DNA of 64,000 nucleotides from JBCDJI01 sp964351865. GTDB lineage: Bacteria > Verrucomicrobiota > Verrucomicrobiia > Methylacidiphilales > JBCBYL01. Position 1 is the stretch's first letter; each line of letters opens with the position of its first letter. This document shows positions 42,610-51,826 of this stretch, in pieces. The stretch lies in NCBI GenBank assembly GCA_964351865.1, contig CAYGPJ010000017.1, positions 1-64,000 of the forward strand. The letters are read 5' to 3'. The position numbers and the translations under genes are program-made. Under the pieces are notes generated by a model. That model searched no databases and had not been told where the DNA came from. It was given only the letters and a program-made list of their open reading frames with translations.

Positions 42610-43596
42610 TTATTCTTCGATCTTAAAAACCACTTTTCCTTCTCGCTGATCCTCTTGGGCACGGGTCAGTGCAGAAGAGTATTCACTCAACGGGAAGAGT
42701 TGGTCGACTGGCATCTTCAGTTTTCCTGAAGCGACAATTTCAGCCAATTCCAGATACTCTTTGCGAACCACATCGACTGCGGTCTGATCGATCCAGCGGG
42801 TCAGCCAAAAACCATGGAAGTGTGGTTGTTTGAAGATGAGAAGTCCATTTGGCAAGGTGATCGGCCGTTTAGACATCGCGCCGAAAGTGACGTGATGGCC
42901 GCCGTTTGCCAGGCATTTTGCCAGCGCCAATGCACTTTCTCCGCCGACAGCATTCAAACAAAGCTTAGCCCCATCCTTGCCGACGGTAGCTTTTAACTCG
43001 TTGGGTAAATTTTCACCCTCGATGAGCACGACATCAGCACCGGCTTCAAGTAGTGGCTGTCGGAGTTCTTCTCGGCGCACGACATTGATCGTTTTATAGC
43101 CGAGATGTTTAGCTAGTTGGATCACGCTGTAGCCCACACCGGAGTTGGCAGCATTCTGCACCACCCAATCACCGGATTCTAATGTTGCAAAGTCGGATAG
43201 CAATCGCCATGCCGTCATCGGGTTGATCGACAACATCGAAGCTTGAATCGGGTCAATTGAATCCGGCAGGGGAATACATGCTTCGGGTAGGCAACTCGTT
43301 TGTGACTGCCAGGTATGGAAGCTTTTCAGTGGCATGACTAGAGAGCCAGTGCTGATGGGACAATCATCCGGAGTGGCGACGACGCGTGCGACCCCTTCAA
43401 ATCCGACGGTGCTCGGGCACTCAGGTTTAATGCCATAGACCCCCTGAATGAAATTAATATCTGAGGGATTAATGGGTGCTGCTAGCAGTTCCAGTTGCAG
43501 GTGACCTGCCGGAATATCGTTTGTAGGTACCGATTCTAACTCAACGACATCCTTCGGCTCACCCGTGGATTTAAATATCAACCTTTGGTTACTCAT
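42610..43596 (-). CDS. MDR-superfamily NADPH reductase, MECR-like 2-enoyl thioester reductase
   Basis: A 328-residue zinc-free medium-chain dehydrogenase/reductase. The start block PINPSDINFIQGVYG, the substrate region GFEGVARV and the Rossmann motif NAANSGVGYSVIQLAKHLG match trans-2-enoyl-CoA/ACP reductases (MECR/ETR), which use NADPH in fatty acid synthesis. The catalytic Tyr would be in GVYG. No catalytic zinc cysteines are visible. It is divergent from nothing immediate: the gap of 29 bp to the glutaredoxin gene on the same strand suggests coexpression. Confidence 0.82.
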   Translation of the reverse strand: MSNQRLIFKSTGEPKDVVELESVPTNDIPAGHLQLELLAAPINPSDINFIQGVYGIKPECPSTVGFEGVARVVATPDDCPISTGSLVMPLKSFHTWQSQTSCLPEACIPLPDSIDPIQASMLSINPMTAWRLLSDFATLESGDWVVQNAANSGVGYSVIQLAKHLGYKTINVVRREELRQPLLEAGADVVLIEGENLPNELKATVGKDGAKLCLNAVGGESALALAKCLANGGHHVTFGAMSKRPITLPNGLLIFKQPHFHGFWLTRWIDQTAVDVVRKEYLELAEIVASGKLKMPVDQLFPLSEYSSALTRAQEDQREGKVVFKIEE

Positions 43597-43625
43597 ATAT
43601 TTTTATGTCGCTAAATGATTATCGA

Positions 43626-43877
43626 TTATTGAATACCCTTGGCCTGCAAGAAGGGAATCAGTTCATCGGCACCGAAATCAGCTAGAATTTCGCCATCCCA
43701 GTCCATCGTTGGTGCTTTCGACTGACCGGAAAGCTTCACCATTTTAGCCATGGCATCTGCGTTGCCACTGACGACTACTTCATCATATGCGACACCAAAT
43801 TGATTCAAGGTATCAATGGCTTCACGGCACCAGGGGCAGCCGGTTTTTACATACAAAGTCGGGGTGGTTGCTGTCAT
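43626..43877 (-). CDS. Glutaredoxin
   Basis: An 83-residue glutaredoxin with the CPWC redox motif at residues 14-17 and the cis-proline region SKAPTMDW near residue 53. It would reduce disulfides or glutathione mixed disulfides in the cytoplasm. The start was set at ATG 43877, as the frame stays open far upstream but that part does not match. It is divergent from the kamA-like gene, with a 49-bp gap holding both promoters. Confidence 0.9.
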   Translation of the reverse strand: MTATTPTLYVKTGCPWCREAIDTLNQFGVAYDEVVVSGNADAMAKMVKLSGQSKAPTMDWDGEILADFGADELIPFLQAKGIQ

Positions 43878-43926
43878 ATCAGGATAGAATGCCTTTAATC
43901 GACATTGATTGCAAGGAAGAGGGGAT

Positions 43927-45147
43927 ATGTGGCAATCATTTGACAACCTTAATCTTGTGATTAGCTTAATTCTCAGAGAGCAGCAACACATGGCACTTAA
44001 GCGATTCAATCCTTCCCATCCGGGACATTGGCCAGAGGCAACCGAAGCAGAATGGGCCAGTTGGACCTGGCAGATGCGCAATCGTGTCACTTCTCTTGAA
44101 GACCTCGAAAAACACATGGATCTCAGCCCGCAGGAACGCGCTGGGGTCATGCTTACCGGTAAAAAGCTGGCAATGGGGATCACCCCTCATTTTTTTAACC
44201 TGATCGACGTCAACGATCCAGCGTGCCCGATCCGCAAGCAGGTCATTCCCAGACTGGAAGAAACGCTGGTATCTCCACTAGAAATGAGTGACCCTTGTGG
44301 CGAGGATGGGGCTATGCCTGTTCCCGGATTAGTACATCGCTATCCGGACCGGGTCCTGTTCCTGGTGACTGATCGCTGTGCTTCCTATTGCCGTTACTGT
44401 ACCCGCAGTCGGGTAGTCAGTGGGGTAGGGGATCAATCCCTCGAAACCGATTTCGAAGAAGCTTTTCAATACTTGTCCGCTCATGAGGAAATTCGCGATG
44501 TGTTACTATCGGGCGGTGATCCATTGTTGCTCTCCGACCATAAACTCGAATTTTTTCTGCAGCGACTGCGTGATATTCCACACATCGAATTTATCCGTAT
44601 TGGCAGCCGGATTCCGGTCTTCATGCCACAACGGATTACACCTGAATTTTGCGCCATGATCCGCAAATATCATCCCGTCTGGTTAAGCACCCACGTCAAT
44701 CATCCCAAAGAACTGACAGCCGAAGTGAAAGCCGGGCTCGAACGGCTGGTAGATGCTGGTATTCCCGTGGGAAATCAGGCCGTGCTGCTAAAGGGAGTCA
44801 ATAATGATGCCGCTATTTTGAAAGAACTTTTCCACAAACTACTGATGTGCCGGGTGCGTCCCTATTATCTATATCAGTGTGATTTGATTCAAGGTTCAGA
44901 TCACCTGCGAACTACCATTAAAGAAGGTTTGGAAATTATGGAAAAACTTCGCGGCCACACCACCGGTTACGCCGTGCCACAATACGTACTGGATGGTCCC
45001 GGTGGAGGGGGGAAAATTCCGCTTAATCCGGAATACATTGTTTCCCACACCCAAGACCGTGTTGTGGTGAGAAACTTCGCAGGAGACATCTACGAATATC
45101 CGGAAATATCAACAGAAGTCGCCTTGACGGAATCAGACATAAAGTAG
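43927..45147 (+). CDS. KamA-family radical SAM enzyme (lysine 2,3-aminomutase-like)
   Basis: A 406-residue radical SAM/PLP enzyme. The SAM cluster motif CASYCRYC is near residue 151, and the PLP lysine lies in GPGGGGKIPL near residue 360. DHLRTTIKEGLEIMEKLRG and FAGDIYEYPE complete the C-terminal barrel. The family moves an amino group on L-lysine to give beta-lysine, which serves as an osmolyte precursor, or EF-P lysine for EpmB. The length and C-terminal part fit KamA rather than EpmB (about 340). ATG 43927 was chosen because of GGAAGAGGGG just before it; 43909 TTG and 43991 ATG are alternatives. Confidence 0.9.
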   Translation: MWQSFDNLNLVISLILREQQHMALKRFNPSHPGHWPEATEAEWASWTWQMRNRVTSLEDLEKHMDLSPQERAGVMLTGKKLAMGITPHFFNLIDVNDPACPIRKQVIPRLEETLVSPLEMSDPCGEDGAMPVPGLVHRYPDRVLFLVTDRCASYCRYCTRSRVVSGVGDQSLETDFEEAFQYLSAHEEIRDVLLSGGDPLLLSDHKLEFFLQRLRDIPHIEFIRIGSRIPVFMPQRITPEFCAMIRKYHPVWLSTHVNHPKELTAEVKAGLERLVDAGIPVGNQAVLLKGVNNDAAILKELFHKLLMCRVRPYYLYQCDLIQGSDHLRTTIKEGLEIMEKLRGHTTGYAVPQYVLDGPGGGGKIPLNPEYIVSHTQDRVVVRNFAGDIYEYPEISTEVALTESDIK

Positions 45148-45739
45148 TAAGGGTAATTAGCTGATCCTAGGCCGTGTTAACGAATTGCTGAACAGCCTGT
45201 CCGCAGAAGCCTTGGCGTAGGCGGAAGGATGAAAAAGTCTATTTTAGCTCAAAAAAGCGGCTTGAGAGGTGAGCGGAATCGAGATTCCGTGATCCGAACA
45301 AACGCGTTTTGGGGCAAAATAGGTTTTCAGCCGACATGAGCCCAATTCGTTAACACGGCCTAAGGTGTTTCCACATCGGGAACCTTCGTTTCATGAGTTT
45401 CACTCGTTGGCAAAATACCTAGTGTTCATGGGGCACTATCAGCGCTGGTTCAGACTGACTGTAGACGTCAGATCCTATGGGTAACTAACTGGTCCTTCCG
45501 GCATGTTTTAAGAAAATCGTTGAGTGACTCCCGATGCCATTCAAGATGGCCATGGTTTTGCGTATATTCTTATGATTGCAATGCGAAGAACATTTCGTCA
45601 TGGTGGCTTCTTCTGAGTTGCAACGATAGCAGCTTGGAGGAATGGGGAAGAATCATCCAGCGTATCAATGGTGCCGGTATATCGAAAACCAATCGGTACA
45701 GGATGAGTTCATTAACATGAAATTAGCAATAGGAGAGTT
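45148..45739. other. 592-bp gene-free region with a TA-flanked element
   Basis: No convincing gene. The left half holds the 195-bp element at 45168-45362. The right half (45363-45739) shows no repeat, tRNA or strong promoter by eye; it must hold the control region of the symporter gene. A short open frame at 45520-45720 has no coding character. Confidence 0.6.
45168..45362. repeat. MITE-like element, family B, perfect 20-bp TIRs
   Basis: The ends TAGGCCGTGTTAACGAATTG (45168-45187) and its exact reverse complement (45343-45362) bracket a 195-bp non-coding element. The TA at each tip fits target duplication by Tc1/mariner- or IS630-type transposases. The interior includes a GGAATC-GA-GATTCC hairpin near 45275. 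No transposase ORF. It is the only copy seen in this window. Confidence 0.8.
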
Positions 45740-47554
45740 ATGGATTTAAGCTTTGGCATAGTAGATATCGTGGTATTTTTTGGATTTGTTTTGGCAGTTC
45801 TGATCGTCGGGCTGTACAAATCAAAAGGGGAAGATACCCACGGAGATCAAGGAGCAGCCGATTATTTTCTGGCTGGCCGCGGGCTCACCTGGTGGCTGAT
45901 CGGGTTTTCGTTAATTGCCGCTAATATTTCCGCCGAACAATTTGTAGGCATGTCGGGGCAGGGAGCCGGTTTTGAAGGGCTCTCAGTATCGAGTTGGGAG
46001 TGGATTGCCGCAATTACTCTCGTGGTAGTCGCTTTCGCCTTGCTGCCCTATTTCTTGCGTTCAGGCATCACGACAATCCCAGAATTTCTGGAAGTGCGCT
46101 TTAATCATTGGGCGAGATTGTTTATGACGCTATCTATGATGCTGATTCTGATCGGAGTCAGTCTGATCGGGGTGATTTATGCGGGTGCGCTGACACTCAA
46201 GGAATTGATGGGTTCCTACGACGTGGCGCTTTCGCTGGCCGGGTGCTGTTGGGCGCTCGGTATCATCGCCGCCATCTACGTGGCATTCGGTGGATTAAAA
46301 GCCTGTGCCTGGGCGGATCTGTTACAAGGCTCCGCGCTTATTATAGGTGGGGGCATCATCACTTATTTTGCTTTTGATGCTCTTGGTGGTGCTTCTGTGG
46401 CGGATCTGGTGACTTCTACGGGAGAAAAGGCTTCCGTGGCAAGCGATGCTGGCGCGCTTGAGAGGTTTAATATTTTAAACGATGAGGCCATGCATATGGG
46501 CAGTAATCCGGCCATGCCTTGGCCAATTCTCCTGCTTGGGATCTGGATTCCCAATTTTTACTACTGGGGACTAAACCAGTATATTACTCAACGTATTTTA
46601 GGTTCTGCCTCATTAGCAGAAGGGCAGAAAGGACTGGTGCTGGCAGCAGGACTGAAATTGATCATTCCTTTCGTCATCGTGATCCCCGGAATTATCGCGT
46701 TCAACCTCTTCAGTACCGAGATGGAGGCAAGTGCTGGTGATTATCTGGCTGAATATTCAGCAGCAGCTCAAGATGCCAGTTCTACCACCGTGTTCCAAAT
46801 TGACGAAAAATGGGCCAACTCCAATCCGGCCAAAGCGAACGAAATTGAAGCTTACAACGCAGCGGTGATGGCGCGGGTAGGCGATGAGAATATTGAGCGG
46901 GTGACTATGAAACCCTTTAAGTATGACTCTGCTTTGGGATTGTTAATCACGCGACTGATCCCCCAAAATATCGGCATTCTAGGCTTTGTGGTGGCGGCTC
47001 TACTCGGAGCCATCGTGTCCTCGCTGGCTGCCGTGCTGAATGCGGCATCGACGCTACTGACAATGGATGTCTATCAGCGATATATCGATAAGCAGGCTTC
47101 TCAGTTTAAGTTGGTGTCGATGGGGCGTATTTTCATCGGAATTTTCGTGGTTTTAGGCTGTTTGGTTGCTCCGACGCTGGCGGATCACAAGAGTGTCTTT
47201 GAGTTTATTCAGAAATTCCAGGGATTTGTTTCCACCGGCATCTTGGCGGTATTCATCTATGGTCTGGTCAACCGGACATCGGGACCATGGGCAGGAGTCA
47301 TTGGATTACTTGCCAATCCGGTAATTTATGGTTATTTCACGACGTTCCATCCCGAGGTGCACTTTTTATACAGCATGTCATATTCACTACTAATTGTATT
47401 AGGGATCTTGACCGTCTACGGTATGGTCTGGAAGCAAGAGCGCATTGTTTTTGCGACCAATACCACCATGGATCTGACGAACTCCAAAACGGCATTATAT
47501 TGGGGAATCGTAGTGTGTGTGCTTACCGTGCTGCTTTACGTCGTCTTCTGGTAA
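45740..47554 (+). CDS. Sodium:solute symporter (SSS family, SGLT-like)
   Basis: A 604-residue transporter with about 14 membrane segments. Sequence order fits SGLT-type carriers: LAGRGLTWWLIGFSLIAANI (a family signature in 20 residues) near residue 48, then SAEQFVGMSGQGAGF, RSGITTIPEFLEVRF near residue 115, GGLKACAWADLLQG near residue 185, and NFYYWGLNQYITQRILGSAS near residue 270. The large external loop (~residues 330-385) and the final helices are present. Substrates are sugars or similar solutes by family; nothing nearby points to one. Its start ATG 45740 follows GGAGAG at an ideal distance. Confidence 0.93.
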   Translation: MDLSFGIVDIVVFFGFVLAVLIVGLYKSKGEDTHGDQGAADYFLAGRGLTWWLIGFSLIAANISAEQFVGMSGQGAGFEGLSVSSWEWIAAITLVVVAFALLPYFLRSGITTIPEFLEVRFNHWARLFMTLSMMLILIGVSLIGVIYAGALTLKELMGSYDVALSLAGCCWALGIIAAIYVAFGGLKACAWADLLQGSALIIGGGIITYFAFDALGGASVADLVTSTGEKASVASDAGALERFNILNDEAMHMGSNPAMPWPILLLGIWIPNFYYWGLNQYITQRILGSASLAEGQKGLVLAAGLKLIIPFVIVIPGIIAFNLFSTEMEASAGDYLAEYSAAAQDASSTTVFQIDEKWANSNPAKANEIEAYNAAVMARVGDENIERVTMKPFKYDSALGLLITRLIPQNIGILGFVVAALLGAIVSSLAAVLNAASTLLTMDVYQRYIDKQASQFKLVSMGRIFIGIFVVLGCLVAPTLADHKSVFEFIQKFQGFVSTGILAVFIYGLVNRTSGPWAGVIGLLANPVIYGYFTTFHPEVHFLYSMSYSLLIVLGILTVYGMVWKQERIVFATNTTMDLTNSKTALYWGIVVCVLTVLLYVVFW

Positions 47555-47613
47555 GACGGCACATCACAGATAACGGATCGGGCTGAAATGCATTGGCTGT
47601 CTGAATGTGAGAT

Positions 47614-48408
47614 TCAAGACTGCTGTGTCTCTGAGTCTTGCGTGACACGTTGCAGAAATTCATCTGCCAACTGCTGGTAAGCTGCGGCGCCAACGCCCTT
47701 CGGGTCGTAATCTCCGATCGGTTGGCCAAAACTGGGGGCTTCGCTGATTCGGATACTGCGGGGAATGATTGTCTCAAACATTTTTTCCGGCAAGTGTTGC
47801 TGGAGTTCTTGAACCACTTGCTGGCTGAGTCGAGTCCTCGAGTCAAACATTGTCATCAGCACCCCAACGACTTCCAGTTCAGGGTTGATGCCCTGGTCTT
47901 TCATTTTCTGAATCAGATCCAATATCTTCGTGATGCCTTCCAACGCATAAAATTCGCACTGAACGGGTATAATCAAACCATCGGCAGCAGCCAGGCTGTT
48001 GGTCATCAGGATTCCCACGGAAGGAGGGCAATCCAGGATGATATATTCAAGTTCCGGATGAGAGCGCAGAGGTTGCAACACCTTTCTGAGCTTGCCGATG
48101 GGATCTTCTTCACGTGCAATCTCGATCTCACAACCTGCCAGATCGACTTCGGCTGGAATGTGATAGAGGTTCTGATAACGAGTGGCCTGAATCTGATCGC
48201 CAATCTCTTTTTCGCCAATCATCACGGGATACAGGCTGCTACCGGGGGCAGGCTGGATGCCCAGACCGCTGGCGGCATTTGCTTGTGGATCCATATCAAT
48301 CAGTAGGGTCGCATGACCTTTTTGTGCGAGGGCAGCGGCGAGATTGACAGAAGTGGTGGTTTTACCCACGCCTCCTTTTTGGTTGGTGATGGCGATGACT
48401 TGACTCAC
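47614..48408 (-). CDS. ParA/Soj family chromosome partitioning ATPase (orphan)
   Basis: A 264-residue ParA/MinD-superfamily ATPase. The deviant Walker A is QKGGVGKTTTSVNLA near residue 10, with LIDMDPQANAASGLG and DCPPSVGILMTNSLAA following. In other genomes it is next to parB and parS, but here the downstream neighbour is a convergent symporter and the upstream one an ABC gene. So this may be the chromosomal ParA with parB elsewhere, or a paralogue with another cargo. It ends in a Gln/Thr-rich tail. Confidence 0.92.
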   Translation of the reverse strand: MSQVIAITNQKGGVGKTTTSVNLAAALAQKGHATLLIDMDPQANAASGLGIQPAPGSSLYPVMIGEKEIGDQIQATRYQNLYHIPAEVDLAGCEIEIAREEDPIGKLRKVLQPLRSHPELEYIILDCPPSVGILMTNSLAAADGLIIPVQCEFYALEGITKILDLIQKMKDQGINPELEVVGVLMTMFDSRTRLSQQVVQELQQHLPEKMFETIIPRSIRISEAPSFGQPIGDYDPKGVGAAAYQQLADEFLQRVTQDSETQQS

Positions 48409-48519
48409 GTTGAATGATCAGCAAAGGGAAAAGTGGTAGGCTTGTCGAGGCTGGAATAACTTTCCCGGTTCAAACTGCCACCGCGATGCGCAAGGTGGCT
48501 TCATAGTCGTCGACAACCC

Positions 48520-48547
48520 TTGACAAGCAGAACCGCATAGATAATTT
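48520..48547 (+). promoter_or_regulatory. Candidate promoter of the Gld-like operon
   Basis: TTGACA (48520-48525), 16 bp, TAATTT (48542-48547). The start of transcription would be about 48554, just ahead of the ATG at 48558, so the mRNA could be almost leaderless unless the Met at 48564 is used. The -35 is perfect, and the -10 keeps four of six consensus bases. Confidence 0.45.
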
Positions 48548-48557
48548 TTTCGTCCAA

Positions 48558-49490
48558 ATGAGTATGATTAAAGTGACTGCACTGCATAAGAAGTATTCCG
48601 GTTTTGAGGCAGTCGCAGGTATCTCTTTTGAGGTGAAAAAAGGGGAGATCGTAGGCTTTCTGGGGCCCAATGGTGCGGGAAAAAGCAGCACCATGCGAAT
48701 GCTCACCGGCTATTTACCGCCTTCATCAGGTGAAATTCTGATTGACGGTATGGATGTGCTGAATCACTCCCTGGAGGTTCGCAGAAAAATAGGCTACATG
48801 GCTGAAAACGTTCCGCTATACGCGGATATGTATGTGACTCAGTTCCTACGCTATCGCGCAGCCCTCAAAGGTGTCGGCAAAAAAAATATTCGAGCCAGTG
48901 TTGATGACGTGATCGAAAAATGTGGACTCAAAGAGGTCAGGCATAAAATGATCGGCAATTTATCCCGTGGGTATCGTCAACGTGTCGGTTTGGCAGATGC
49001 GCTGGTGCATAACCCTGACCTGTTGATTCTGGATGAACCTACTGCAGGATTAGATCCGAATCAGATACGCTCCGTGCGCGGATTAATCAAAGAACTGGGA
49101 AAGGACCACACCATCTTGCTTTCGACCCATATCCTGCCGGAAGTGGAGATAGTATGCCATCGGGCCATTATTATTAACCGTGGCCGGATTGAAGCTTCTG
49201 ACACTTTGGAAAACTTGTCCCGTAAAGTACAGAGTGGCTCGTTACATGTTAAAATTAAAGCGGATGCTAAAACGGTAGAGCCAATGTTTAAGGGCATGGA
49301 CACTCTGTCCTCGGTAAAAATTTCTTCAGATAAAGAGGGGTGGATCACATTGGAATGTGTCTCAAAACCCGGTAGCGATCCACGCGAGGCGGTTGATCGA
49401 CTTATTAAAACGGAAAACTGGCCGCTTAGAGAATTTCGACATGATAAGGCCAAACTTGAAGACGTCTTCGTCGAACTGACCCAGGAATAA
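48558..49490 (+). CDS. ABC transporter ATP-binding protein, GldA/NatA-like
   Basis: A 310-residue ATPase with Walker A GPNGAGKSST near residue 40, signature LSRGYRQRVGLADAL near residue 138 and Walker B LLILDEPTAGLDPNQ. The C-terminal ~90 residues follow the usual layout of gliding-motility GldA/ABC-2 ATPases, with an alpha-beta tail (FVELTQE). It is the first gene of a five-gene block with an ABC-2 permease, a GldG-like protein and a DUF4340 protein. The family is found in many non-gliding bacteria, where the cargo is unknown. The neighbour permease starts 5 bp later. Confidence 0.93.
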   Translation: MSMIKVTALHKKYSGFEAVAGISFEVKKGEIVGFLGPNGAGKSSTMRMLTGYLPPSSGEILIDGMDVLNHSLEVRRKIGYMAENVPLYADMYVTQFLRYRAALKGVGKKNIRASVDDVIEKCGLKEVRHKMIGNLSRGYRQRVGLADALVHNPDLLILDEPTAGLDPNQIRSVRGLIKELGKDHTILLSTHILPEVEIVCHRAIIINRGRIEASDTLENLSRKVQSGSLHVKIKADAKTVEPMFKGMDTLSSVKISSDKEGWITLECVSKPGSDPREAVDRLIKTENWPLREFRHDKAKLEDVFVELTQE

Positions 49491-49495
49491 AGTAC

Positions 49496-50245
49496 ATGAC
49501 ATCGGCATTTTTCATTCAATTCAGACGCGAACTGGGAGCTATTTTTAACTCTCCCATGGCCTACGTGATCTTCTTTTTCTTCACCTTCATCGCTGGCTCA
49601 ATCTTTTACAATAATCTGCAGTTTCTCGAACTAGGGGCTCGCGTCTCCGTGATGCAAATGTTTTTCCTGGGGGTCTGGTTCTGGATGTGTCTGCTGATTA
49701 TGATCCCGCTGGTAACGATGCGGCTGTTTTCTGATGAGTACAAAAGCGGAACGATAGAATTGTTGATGACAGCTCCCATAGGCGACTGGGATGTCGTGTT
49801 ATCGAAATTTTTCGCGGCGCTGTTTTTTTATCTGACATTGTGGGCTCCAACGGTGATTTATCTGCTGGTTTTTCAGTGGGTCACGGGAGGGCAACTGCCG
49901 TTGAAATTAGAAAATACATTATTGTGTTACCTGTTAGTCATGTTGGTTGGTGCATTTTTTGTTTCCATCGGATTGTTTGCCTCCTCCTTGACTAAAAATC
50001 AGGCGTTGGCGGCCTTCATTACCTTTGCGCTGTTACTAGGTTTATTTTTTCTGGGTTTATTAAGCTTCAATATGAGTGAGTCAAAGTTTTCACCATTCAT
50101 GAATTATATATCGTGTTACCAGCACATGCGGAGCTACCTAGACGGAGTTTTTGATACCCGTCCACTGGTCTTTTACCTGTCGGGAACTCTGTTATTTCTA
50201 GCTTTAACTCAGCGCGTGATGGCCGTGAAGAAACTGAACGCATAA
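49496..50245 (+). CDS. ABC-2 type permease, GldF-like
   Basis: A 249-residue permease with six membrane helices (first one near residues 20-40, IFFFFTFIAGSIFY). It carries the GldF/ABC-2 hallmarks: FRRELGAIFNSPMAYVIFFF (20 residues) at the N-terminus, RLFSDEYKSGTIELLMTAP near residue 80, and a final helix block VFYLSGTLLFLALTQRVM. It pairs with the ATPase 5 bp upstream. The next gene (GldG-like) starts 35 bp later. Its cargo is unknown. Confidence 0.92.
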   Translation: MTSAFFIQFRRELGAIFNSPMAYVIFFFFTFIAGSIFYNNLQFLELGARVSVMQMFFLGVWFWMCLLIMIPLVTMRLFSDEYKSGTIELLMTAPIGDWDVVLSKFFAALFFYLTLWAPTVIYLLVFQWVTGGQLPLKLENTLLCYLLVMLVGAFFVSIGLFASSLTKNQALAAFITFALLLGLFFLGLLSFNMSESKFSPFMNYISCYQHMRSYLDGVFDTRPLVFYLSGTLLFLALTQRVMAVKKLNA

Positions 50246-50280
50246 CTGAATATTTCACCAACCTCCGTTTCAGATTCATT

Positions 50281-51789
50281 ATGGATAATTCTAATAAAAA
50301 AACATCAGAACCATCCCGATTTCAGTGGAAAGTAAATCACTACATCGGGCTGGCACTTATTTTCCTGATATTTTTTGCTGTAAATTACATTTCGGGTAAG
50401 CGGTTTTTCCGGGAAAATATTTCCAGTTCAACCTACACTCAGATTACTGATCTGAGTAAAAATATTCTGCAGAATATCAAGGAACCGGTGGAACTGATTA
50501 ACTATGTTTCCGCGCAGGATGACCCGATGTCCGGCTTGATTCTTGATGATGTAAATCAATTATTGAAGGAGTATGACTACTACGGCGGTGACCAAGTTAA
50601 GATTCGGCAGATTGATCCTTATCTGCATTATGATCTCGCTAGGGAAATCGCTGATGAATTTAAAGTAGCGCTGCAGGAAAGCGTGCTGATTGTCAAAGTA
50701 GGCGAGCAAAATGCGATTTTGAATTATCGCGATCTAGCGGATATTGCCGGACAGGAGCTCTATTCTCAAACCCCGCCGCAAGTCACTGCATTCAAAGCAG
50801 AACAACAAATCACCGCAGCCATACAGTCGCTCATTAATCCGGAACAATCAGTCATGTATTTCATCACCGGCCACGGTGAGTATGACATTGAGGCTCCTGC
50901 GACGGACAAGCTTGGGCTCTCAAAACTGGCTACTTACATAGAGAGACAGAACATACAGGTAAAATCAGTTAATCTGATAGAAGCAGGGGGAATCCCGGAT
51001 GATGCAGATCTGATCGTTATCGCGGGTCCTCAGGCGCCATATCTTGATCAGGAAATCGAAATGATTCGGGCCTATATTCGTCGTGAAGATGACCTCGCGG
51101 GTCGATTACTACTTTTTCTTGATCCTCAAACGGAAACGGGACTCGAAAATTTATTATCTGACTACGGTGTCAGCTACCGGAACGATCTGGCACTGACGCA
51201 TGTGATGATTCTGGGGCAAGTGCGCACTATGGAAGATGCTATCATCACTCGTGTCGCGGATCACCCAACGACCAAGTGGATGCAAGGACGCCAACTGAAT
51301 ATGGGAATCGGTAAAAGCAGGACACTGCAGATTGCTCCGACAGGTAATGCCAAGACCGCCTTTGCTGCGATTTCGTTATTGATGACACCTGAGTCATATT
51401 GGGGAGAAACGGAACCTGGTCTGGAAAGCGTTCAGCCGACTGAAGGCGTGGATGCCAGAGGCCCATTAACGGTGGCGGTTCTTATAGATGAAGGCAGTCT
51501 GTCCGGCGGTCAGGTCAATCTAAAGGCTGATCGCATCGTGGCTGTTGGAGGAGCCGAATTTCTCACTAACCAATCTTTGCAAGGCAATCAACTCGACCTT
51601 TTTCTTAACTTATCGAACTGGATGCTCGATAAGGAAAGCAGTCTCGGCATCTCTCCCAAAGTTCCCGAAGAATTCAACCTGACTCTAGATGACAGGCAGA
51701 AGCAAATTTTAAGTGGGACCATGGTTTTACTGGTACCACTTCTAGGGTTGCTGATGGGTTTCCTGGTTTGGCTGCGTCGCAAAAAATAG
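50281..51789 (+). CDS. GldG-family ABC transporter component
   Basis: A 502-residue membrane-anchored protein with a helix near residues 16-36, a large extracytoplasmic domain and a C-terminal helix near residues 476-496 (LVPLLGLLMGFLVWLRRKK). It matches the GldG/ABC-type uncharacterised family: the start VNHYIGLALIFLIFFAVNY, and the middle region YFITGHGEYDIE, LIVIAGPQAPYL and RLLLFLDPQTETGLENLL. It would work with the GldF-like permease, as a periplasmic partner. The final helix orients the C-terminus to the cytoplasm. Confidence 0.88.
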   Translation: MDNSNKKTSEPSRFQWKVNHYIGLALIFLIFFAVNYISGKRFFRENISSSTYTQITDLSKNILQNIKEPVELINYVSAQDDPMSGLILDDVNQLLKEYDYYGGDQVKIRQIDPYLHYDLAREIADEFKVALQESVLIVKVGEQNAILNYRDLADIAGQELYSQTPPQVTAFKAEQQITAAIQSLINPEQSVMYFITGHGEYDIEAPATDKLGLSKLATYIERQNIQVKSVNLIEAGGIPDDADLIVIAGPQAPYLDQEIEMIRAYIRREDDLAGRLLLFLDPQTETGLENLLSDYGVSYRNDLALTHVMILGQVRTMEDAIITRVADHPTTKWMQGRQLNMGIGKSRTLQIAPTGNAKTAFAAISLLMTPESYWGETEPGLESVQPTEGVDARGPLTVAVLIDEGSLSGGQVNLKADRIVAVGGAEFLTNQSLQGNQLDLFLNLSNWMLDKESSLGISPKVPEEFNLTLDDRQKQILSGTMVLLVPLLGLLMGFLVWLRRKK

Positions 51790-51826
51790 CATTCGGTTCG
51801 ACGGTTATCCCTTAATAAATGCGAAT

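Noticed and set aside
42596..42612. GCCTAA-A-TTAGGC between hpf and the reductase gene as a terminator
   Set aside because: A one-base loop is not possible and the effective stem is only about four pairs with no T-run.
44397..44410. KamA-like gene as EpmB (EF-P lysylation)
   Set aside because: Length and C-terminal region fit lysine 2,3-aminomutase better, and no epmA or efp is nearby; it cannot be fully excluded.
45520..45720. Open frame of 66 codons before the symporter
   Set aside because: Amino acid make-up is atypical, no start signal, and it overlaps the presumed promoter region.
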